This document shows, piece by piece, positions 56,101-64,000 of a stretch of 64,000 bases of DNA (positions are counted from its first letter, which is position 1; every line of letters starts with the position of its first letter). The notes under the pieces were generated by a model. The model did not search any database, had not been told where the DNA came from, and saw nothing but the letters and a program-made list of their open reading frames with translations. The stretch is from Straminergon stramineum (lineage: Eukaryota > Streptophyta > Bryopsida > Hypnales > Calliergonaceae), in NCBI GenBank assembly GCA_963920665.1, contig OY987266.1:5833001-5897000 (forward strand). Direction: 5' to 3'. The translations under genes were made by a program, and so were the position numbers.

Positions 56101-57480
56101 CCTCTCGGTATGCGCTTCAATCGACAGAGCCCTGGCCTGGTTCCCTCTGGCACGTCTTGATACGTGAAGCTCACTCTGGTAGCACAAACCTGCAAATTCA
56201 ATGAGACGAGTTGAAAGCCGAATTCAACAGAACACAAATAATTTCAGAGTCGTCGTCTTCAAACGCCTCAAATTACTGGATATGAGCAAGCCTCGACCGG
56301 CAACCTACGGCGAGTTAACCATCACCTCTCCCTTGACTAGAAGTCTTTACAAGACTCTCTAACTCAGCAAAATATTGACTCTGAATCGAGACAAATCAGT
56401 AGACAGGAATTGCGTTAAATCAGGCGACGACTTGTCGCAAGCTGAAAAGTTAAATACCGGGAAATAGTGTAGGAGTCTAACACCAAAGACTCTATATGCA
56501 GACTTTGAACATACTTATGACAGTCTTCAGCTGATAATTTAACTTCCAGGATATCAGATCACAGCTCTACTAGCTGGTTCTTGATATTTTATGTGATTGG
56601 TGCTCAAAAACGAACTACAAGATACACGGCCATAGTCGTGTCGCAACCTGTAAAGAAAAACGAGCCAAACTGCGATCTCAACGTCATACGATTAGTACGA
56701 GAGTTGCAGACAAAACATGCTTCCATATACCAGGTGAGTAAGAGAACTGCAGAGCCAAGACTCCTTTCATGAACTTGAGCAGGTCACAATTTCACCAATA
56801 ATTCTTAGGAAGAGTTCAAATTAAAGCGGCGTACACAAAGCCGATGCTACAACAACACTATCATCGGCTCAAACTGAGCAAGGCACTCTTGACGGTGTAT
56901 AACCAATCATGCACCGCTTATTCGAATCGACACACACACACCGAGTTACAGAAGACAATCTAAACAACAGGGATCAGGCAAGGCTCTAAACTCTCTGTAG
57001 TCCAATAAGCGATGCCTCAGCATCAAAAAAAAAAGCATCTAAATGATTGCACCGACATTGATCTTAAGCAGAATTCAAAAACTCACGGCATTACGCGCAT
57101 CGCAACAAATTCCAAATGCAGATCAGGATCGACCTCAACGTCAAAGCACAATTTTCCGTTCCTCAGACGCAAGACCACAACCAGCCAGTCACTCCAGGCA
57201 AGAGCGCACGGTACCTGGATCCAAACAGCCGTTCGCAACAAAAGCAGCACCCGCGCTTCGTCTCTTCCAAGGGCGCCACTGCCAGAAACCAATAATACGT
57301 CCGGACTGGTCCACAACGGCCGCAGCAGGCCTATTCACACCGAAAACAGAGCGTCGACGATCGACAGCCTCCCGCTTCCTCCAGCAGCGTAACTGATCAA
57401 TAAGGCAATGGCCACGAAAGAAGGAAGATGAATAACACTCCGCCTTCTCAGTGGCGAGAGTGGAAGCGGCGAGAAAGGAA
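56101..57480 (-). other. HGL1 5' leader: non-coding first exon and leader intron
   Basis: A strong acceptor (ttgcag) precedes 56189, about 90 bases before the ATG, and a matching donor (ccag/gtaccg) is at 57214. I infer a first exon of roughly 57480-57215 and an intron of about 1.0 kb. Neither the inferred exon nor 56189-56101 contains an ATG, so the HGL1 ATG would be the first in the message. The frame is nevertheless open through the junction and upstream of it. Transcript ends are inference. Confidence 0.5.
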
Positions 57481-57507
57481 GAGGTTAGAAGTGGAATGAC
57501 CGAGGGG

Positions 57508-57515
57508 TTTAAATA
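57508..57515 (-). promoter_or_regulatory. TATA box of HGL1
   Basis: TATTTAAA on the minus strand, flanked by GC-richer sequence, well placed for a start about 30 bases downstream (near 57480). Confidence 0.5.
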
Positions 57516-57940
57516 CAATGCAGGGACACAATTGCAGGGCAACTGCATCGAATTATGCCTCCACTGTAGCAAAGCCTGCCGCATGGCGCCGCCTGCCCAG
57601 CACCTTGTCACTTGCTGCAACTTCACGCTTATCTCATTTTCAATTGCGCCTTCGGCCGACGAAGCGGACTTCCTGATGATAAACCGAGATCTCTGACAGA
57701 TGCTCCGAATCCACACGGTTTGATTCTCGGTTGCTGACCCTCCCCACCCCCGAACCTGACCTATTGAATTCTCCTTCGTACGGTTACGAACTTAACACTT
57801 CTTCGTCTTTCCTTCCATCCTTCTTCTTCCTTCTTCTTTACCTCACACTCCTCTGTCTCCCAGATTCTAATCTGCATCTTACTCTGCAAGACAGGCACGC
57901 AGCTCCCCCTCTGGCAAAAGCCCGTAGCGTGAGGGCCACC

Positions 57941-57997
57941 AAACCCTAAACTTTTCTCGTGTCCAACAATTTCCTTTCCTTTGTTCTTATCCACGTG
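57941..57997. promoter_or_regulatory. Telo-box and G-box upstream of HGL1
   Basis: AAACCCTAAA at 57941-57950 is the plant telo-box sequence and CACGTG at 57992-57997 is a G-box core. Both lie 430-490 bases upstream of the HGL1 TATA box, after a long pyrimidine-rich tract on the + strand (57798-57842). They could serve HGL1 or a divergent transcript to the right, but no gene is recognised there. Confidence 0.35.
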
Positions 57998-57999
57998 TC

Positions 58000-58516
58000 A
58001 GCTGGCTGGCTTTTCTTGTCGTCGCTTTTGCTTTCGCTTTTGGCGATATTTTTGCGTTTCTCAGCGTTCCTTCCCGTTTCTTTATCTTTCTGTTGCGTTT
58101 CTTTTGCGTGAGTTGGGGGCAGTGTTAATATTTGTATGGATTTTTAGAATTTTCTCATTAGGAGGCGCAAAAGAATTCCTTTGTGTAGCCATTTGTGGGT
58201 AAAAATCATTCTTCATGAAGAATTGTGCACTTTAGTCAATCAAATTTGATGTTTTAGATGAGACCGTGACACAAATCAAAACATTTCCTTGGCAGTTAAG
58301 TTATTAAAGTCCAGGAGGTCAGGTTACATGCTGATTTTTTCATGTGGAAAACCTGCAAATCATCTGTTCAAAATCATCTGTTCAGTCTGTTGTACTCGGT
58401 ATGTACGTACATCGGACGAATGATGCTGTTTACATGAGGGGGCCCTCAGTGCACATGCTGAAGGCCAGCCTGAGAAATAAAATTGATTGATATGGAATGA
58501 GAACTTCCTAGTACAT
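58000..58516. other. Intergenic, no gene seen
   Basis: T-rich sequence following the HGL1 promoter region. The short ORF at 57981-58202 has no recognisable motif. Confidence 0.4.
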
Positions 58517-59064
58517 TAAGGTAAACCTACCTATGACAGGCAGAATGAGTGATCTAAACTGTTGCCATTAGCAAAATGATTCAGATTTTTTTTTCCATAC
58601 ATAGACATGTGTGAGAATTGAAGGAAGCAATTGAAAATTTATTTTTTGGACAAAGTAAGAATTTTTTATGAATTTTCGAAGTGTACAACCCAATTGGCCC
58701 AACAGAGTCTGTAGACTACCCCGAATCAGCAAAAAGGGTTTCCATAATAGTCATCTTACCACCTAAAGCAGTCACAACAGTTTCTAACATGGCTACAACA
58801 TTTCCCAACATGGCCATGACATGAACGAATAAAAAAATAACTTTCTATAACCAATTTACACTTGAATGGTGTAAGTGCCCTACGACAGTCACTAATAACT
58901 CCGTGACCATCTCCCAAGACAGGATTATGGCCAAAAATCAGCCTAATGTAGTCCTTGTCTCATTTATCAGAAAAAATCTGCCATGGGTTGGTGTAAGACT
59001 TTAATGGGTGGTTTTCTAGATGACTGCATTAGGCAGTTTGCCTGTCATGGGCTGGTTTACCTTA
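58517..59064. mobile_element. Family H terminal-inverted-repeat element (548 bp)
   Basis: Left end TAAGGTAAACCTACC followed by tatgacaggca; right end tgcctgtcatgggc followed by tggtttacctta, i.e. inverted termini of about 25 bp with few mismatches. Fragments are at 10440-10670, 47551-47790 and 49129-49186. No ORF of interest; superfamily and target duplication not determined. Confidence 0.6.
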
Positions 59065-62000
59065 GTGTCCCTAGAAGCACAAAAAAAAATTACATAAAAT
59101 AGACACAAGAAAATTCAGATTTGGACTTTTGGACAATCAAAAAAAGACCCATTAACTTGGAAGCAAACTGACTATGCACCAATTGATGCAAACACAACCT
59201 TGTAATTAACACATGCTTGGTCCCTCCCTCAAAAATCCACAACCGATCATTTGGCAAGGGAAAGGAAAAATTCACACACACCTTGACTCCCCCATTCGTT
59301 GATTCAATTTCTTCTTGGAAAACCTCAACTTTGTCCATCTAAAAATGGAAGAATTTGGAAGATTTAATTGAGATAAGGATACTTATGGAGATATGATCAC
59401 CTAATACTAATATGGAATAGTACATATGGAATACATATAATATATAGATGGAAATATATGAATACATTTGGAATTATATATGGAATACATATGAATTCAT
59501 ACAAAATTTAGGTACAAATTCACCTAGATATGAAATATATACAACAATCCTATATATCCTATATCAATTGCAGTACAAAATCTAGATACAAATTCACATG
59601 GATATAAAATATATTCAACAATCCCATATATCCTATATCAATTGCATTCCGAATTGCTTCCTTAAAAAAATACAAATAGGGGAGGTAATTCAACAAGTAG
59701 AGTTAATGAATTGTGCAAATTTATGACTATGTACCCAAAAGATGTAATATTTCATCTTCTAGGTATTATCTATTCAACATATATAATGATTGACAAACAA
59801 ATTAAAGAGATTAGGAGAAATGATGCCTAAGAAAGGAAGATCATGCAAATGACTAGAAATCCCTCGGTTCCCTTTGTAAATCTATTACAATGTGCTAGTG
59901 AACAAGGTTGTATAATACTTTTTACAAGCAACCAAAAAGAGTTTTCTTCTTTCAGCACTTAAATCTCACAAGTGGTAAAGAATTTGATTCTGAGACTTTT
60001 GTTCATGCATTCAATAAGGCGATGAATTTAAAATCCTACAGCTCCAATTTTCAAATTTTTCATTATGCTTTCATTCAATATTTGTGACACAAACGTGGCC
60101 AGTTTCAGCATTTTTAGGTGTGCATTTTTTTTCTCAAAATTCAAAGGAATTTAGAATAAATGTGTAAAAACTAGTTCATAACTGCAGTACTTAAAAGTGG
60201 TGGCAACTACTGTAAACATTGTCTTTTATTGATCACCACAGATTATCTACAGTACATATGCTGAAAGTGTTAAAATACACATCAACAGCAAAACCATGGT
60301 ACTTATCAATGTAAGTCACTTATTTAAATATTTTAATGTTAATTATTTTGTACCTCCCGTATGTACAGGTACTGTATACGCCAGTGCAGAGGCAATGCAC
60401 CACACATTTGTGCAATTATTGGAGGGTGAAATGTTATTTTAATGACTTGATATTAATATTGAAAATTTACTGTTTTAGAGTCTAAAATATATATGAACAT
60501 GCACCATTTGATATCAAAGATTTTTTAACCAAAATGTCGCCAGGGACTGTCTCCCTTGGTTCGCTGTACCCTTTCCTCTACCAATGGAAATTGTCCATGT
60601 GTTTCAAAAAAAAAAAAGATTTTTAACCACATGCACCTCTAATATCAATGGATTTTCATTTAAAATGAAAAATATGATACGAAAGAATTACTCTTTTTAT
60701 TAGAGGAATTAAGGAATATTTCATTGATAAGTTGTAAAAAGTTATAGTGAAGAGGTAATTTTGTAGTGAAATTTATTGTCCTTCACCAATCCTCAAAGGA
60801 TATGGGATAATTTGAAGTGAAGTGAGAGGTTAATGGCTCGTAGTTAAAATGCAGTATTTTAGAATGTGTTCACAATCAAACTTCAAACCTCATTTAGGCA
60901 TTGTAAACTATCTTCTTTCAAAACTTATTTGACTTGTGAGAATTAAAGTTAATATTTAGCTCCAAAAAATTGTTTATGATTTGAAGCCTCCAATCAAAAG
61001 ATAAAAACAAAGTTCTAAGAAGGATTGCAAGGAACATTTTCATACATATTCAACAGTGTACTTTGTCTAAAACGTTGAATTGGAATCTCCTAACCACAAA
61101 TGAGTTTCTAGAGCTAAATTTCAACTTGATTTCCCAAATTTTCTTCAAGTACATCTTTTTTGCAAAAAAATAATTTACTATGCTTGCATAAAGTTTGAAG
61201 TTTAGCTACACATATGATGCTTGCATGTTTTGCATCCTTATTTCACCACCAACCCCAAAACAGGTTCAAGGAAATTAGCCAAATGTTCATTTTTGGAAGA
61301 TTTTTTCGATTTTAATACTGAAGGCATGAAAAAATTAAGTAGCAACCAAGTGAAATTTATCCAGTTTGGGGATCGTTGTATTTCACTATTCATTGTAGTT
61401 TCTTGGCAAGAGAGTGTCAAACTTACCACCTGCAACTTACCGACTGGTATTATAAAATTGCAATAAGTTTGAACTTGAAGAAAACAAGCAGCTACACTAT
61501 AAGAGGCTCAATGGCTTGCATTTCGAGCAAGATAACTTGAACTTACAGTAGCTGCTTGAGCTTATCAAGCTTAGCCACCTGAGGGCCGGTGGGCTTCTAT
61601 CGTTGCACGCGTCGTTCCACCGCATTTTTGCTGTGAAAGTCCCCCCACCCCCAAAATTTATTTTTTAAATATTTAAAATAGGAAAGGATGCAAAACTACC
61701 AGGTGTCAGACTGACAAAAATAACACATTGGTGACTGTATTCTGGCCATTCAGAGCTCCGAGCAGGGTCATCAGAAGCATCAGTCCCACACGGCCTTTCC
61801 ATGTTGTACGTTAAGTTCCTTAAACCGCCACGATCATCATCACTCTGTGTACATCTCCAAAATTAACATGTACGTATGTTGAAGAACCTTTGCCAGGGTG
61901 GCGATCACTTAAAATTTGGTGATGTATTGTATTTCTACATTCATCCATCTTTCGGATCAAAAAATACTTTTCAATCATGCACTTTTTCATTCAAATTTGA

Positions 62001-62574
62001 TGAATTCATCCACATTTTAAATAGCAATGGAAATCTTCTGGCAAAAAAAGATTATTTTTTTTGGTGAGAAGTAGACATTTATCTTGGAATGGTGCAAGTT
62101 GGCCCCGTGGTGCCGGAAAAAAAAGGGTTGCTACCAAATATAACTTTGACCCTTTGAGTAACTTTTGCCTAGGGTATCCCAATGTCACATTGTATAGGGC
62201 CAAGGTGAATTGCGCCCCCCCCCCCCCTCCTCATTGCTACATAGTTTACACACTAAAATGTTTTTATTTGCAAAACATGACAAAATCTGTAAATTTTGAA
62301 TTCACATTTGCAATCAAAATCCTCTAATGAGGTGTGATTGATGGAGAAATCAATGCTAGGAAATGGGACACAAAATAAGGGGTAATTTTTTTACAATTAT
62401 CCTTTTGCATGGCAATGAAGGGGGTTAATTCTCCCTAGCCTGTTCTCTTTAATGCATTGGAAACTTAGAACCTCCTTTCACTTGCCACGAAGTAAATATG
62501 AAAATTTGATCAATAACTAAGAATAGTAACTAGGTATACCTTAGTAGCAAACAATGGCATTCTCTTAGTTTTCT
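59065..62574. repeat. AT-rich intergenic DNA with local repeats, no gene
   Basis: 59511-59650 is a two-copy tandem repeat of about 75 bp (tacaaattcac... tcctatatcaattgca), preceded by atatggaata-type runs (59400-59510). 60550-60612 is one copy, inverted, of the repeat at 62577-62625. 60870-61160 is a diverged relative of the foldback at 22.7 kb. There is a run of 14 C at about 62214-62227. No gene recognised. Confidence 0.5.
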
Positions 62575-62780
62575 TTGAAACACATGGACAATTTCCATTG
62601 ATAGAGGAAATTGTACAACCAAGGAAGTCAAAAAGGGGCAAGTTTTTTTGGGTTTGGGGGGAACACATGGACAATTTCCATTCATAGAGGAAATAGTACA
62701 ACCAAAGAAGCCCCAAAGTGGCAAGTTTTTTGGGTTTGAGGGGAACACATGGACAATTTCCATTCATAGAGGAAGTAGTT
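62575..62780. repeat. Tandem repeat of about 85 bp, three copies, plus dispersed copies
   Basis: Each copy has aacacatggacaatttccatt, catagaggaaatagt, acaaccaa and caaagtggcaagttttt. Single copies of the core are at 60580-60612 (inverted) and 63608-63640. A TTAACCCCTAAAAAGG terminus follows at 62832 without a recognisable partner end. Confidence 0.8.
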
Positions 62781-64000
62781 CAACGAACCAAGTGAGCCCC
62801 AAAGTGGCAGTTTGAGGTGAAGGTATCCACCTTAACCCCTAAAAAGGCCCCTCGGTGTCTGTGTGCAGAAAAAGGAATTGCAGAAAGCCACCTGGTGGCC
62901 TTCTGGTCCTTTTGAGTTTGTTTTGTTTTGTTTTTTGTTTTGTTTTGACACAAATTGAAACAGAATTTCATTGCAAAGAAGAGAAATACAGAACCCCAAC
63001 CACAAGTGGCCTTGGAGGACGACAAGGAGGTCCTTTTGAGGTTCGATTTAAGGTAAGGTAAGTGTTGCCCATTTTGTAACGTACTGTTGCACTCAGCGTG
63101 CAGCTGTTGCTCAGATTGCCACACAATGTTGGCTGCTGCAAATTAAAGTCCGTGGAAAACATCAGGTGGGACGGGATGGGACGGGCATCTTTCAGTTTCA
63201 GCCTTTCAGGAGGTGTGGGTGTGGCGTGGGTGGTGGTGGCTGATAAGTTTGGCTTTAATTTTTGATTCAGTAGAAGTTGGTGCAATCTCTGCTGTGCAGA
63301 CAATGGACGCCAGGACGCCAGGTTTGGAGTGATTTCAGGGTTCTCTATCTTAATGTAAGCTTATTGGTTTGTTGGGACTTTGGAATTTGGATCTTGTTGT
63401 TTTTTCTCATGTTTGGAGAGACTGGCACAAGTGCAGAAATCCAAGCCATGTGATTTCTTGGCAACTTTGCACTGGAACAACAGAGCATGTGGTACGACGG
63501 CGACGATCACGGACTGTGACAATCTGTCTGTATGGAAAAAGAACTGCATACTTTTTATGTATTCAATGTCAGGAAAGTTGTTTGGGGTTTTGTGGGGATT
63601 TTTTTGGAAACACATGGACAATTTCCATTGAGTCGTGCAAGGTTTTTATTTATTTATTTATTCTTTTGAAACACGTGGACAGTAGTGCAAGGTTTTATAT
63701 AAGTTGAACTGAGTAGTTCGGTTTTTGTGTGAATGGTTGGGATTGGTAAATACAGACACATGACAAATGAGATATGGAAGTAGTTTGATCTCATCCTCTT
63801 TTGCATGGTTGAGTTTTGGGGGGTAACTTTTAACCAAAGAAGGACACTTCAACCCAAAGTGGTCCAAAGAAAATCCTTCTATGTAAGACAAAAGTGCATA
63901 GTGGCTCATTCTTGAAATATTGTGTGAAAAAGGGAAGGTCTTGCTCAGTAGTTGAGTGCTTTTGGTTGAGTCCAATGAGTGCTTTGGTTTTTTTGAAGTA
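62781..64000. other. Intergenic to window end, no gene seen
   Basis: 62915-62950 is a (GTTTT)n-like tract. Beyond the short dispersed repeat at 63608, I recognise nothing. Overlapping ORFs on both strands (63360-63975) have no family motif. Confidence 0.4.

Noticed and set aside
57731..58202. A divergent gene starting right of the HGL1 promoter (ORFs at 57731 and 57981, telo-box, pyrimidine tract)
   Set aside because: The ORFs have no recognisable motif, and no further exons of a conserved protein were found before the window end.
62915..62950. (GTTTT)n tract as the tail of a reverse-oriented retroposon
   Set aside because: No retrotransposon body, promoter boxes or target duplication could be seen beside it; a simple repeat is enough.

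Overview
The window is nuclear DNA from a plant (streptophyte). Two spliced genes with plant-specific architecture flank about 40 kb of AT-rich, gene-poor repeats. The + strand gene (374-9645, 5' end outside the window) is a KAC-type kinesin (KIN-14B), the class that drives actin-dependent chloroplast movement. The - strand gene (56100-49849) encodes a complete 995-residue GH31 glucosidase of the plant HGL1 type. Species cannot be fixed from the sequence. The kinesin motor is more canonical than the flowering-plant one as I recall it, and the repeat content is unusual, so a non-flowering land plant such as a bryophyte is my guess, held with low to moderate confidence.

Between them lie an intronless, GC-richer gene for a SMI1/KNR4 (SUKH-1) domain protein in two identical copies (14031-13420 and 21062-20451, both - strand) and a third diverged copy killed by two in-frame stops (38906-38283). 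Each sits in a duplicated unit of about 2-2.6 kb. The coding core of copies 1 and 2 looks identical over about 773 bp, including silent sites, although the surrounding unit has clearly diverged.

The rest is largely short non-autonomous mobile DNA. The most distinctive group consists of many 230-950 bp elements bounded by TTAA with termini of the form TTAACCCyTrAA, like piggyBac-type elements. Two of them can be shown against an empty site elsewhere in the window. They nest in one another and in other families: a roughly 2 kb terminal-inverted-repeat element with 240-250 bp deletion derivatives, and a roughly 265 bp family with Helitron-like ends (TC...CTAG, inserted between A and T). There is also a degenerate minisatellite-like array built on CCAAGGAGCC (about 27.4-30.3 kb), two long foldback inverted repeats (22.7-23.3 kb), a MITE with perfect 20 bp inverted ends (44.0-44.4 kb), a TA microsatellite, and a segmental duplication (15.3-18.2 kb versus 34.0-36.8 kb) whose insertions can be ordered in time.

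The kinesin and the glucosidase are unrelated housekeeping-type genes; nothing suggests they act together. No rRNA, tRNA, CRISPR or bacterial-type operon was seen. The track of short ORFs over the repeat regions is best read as chance.
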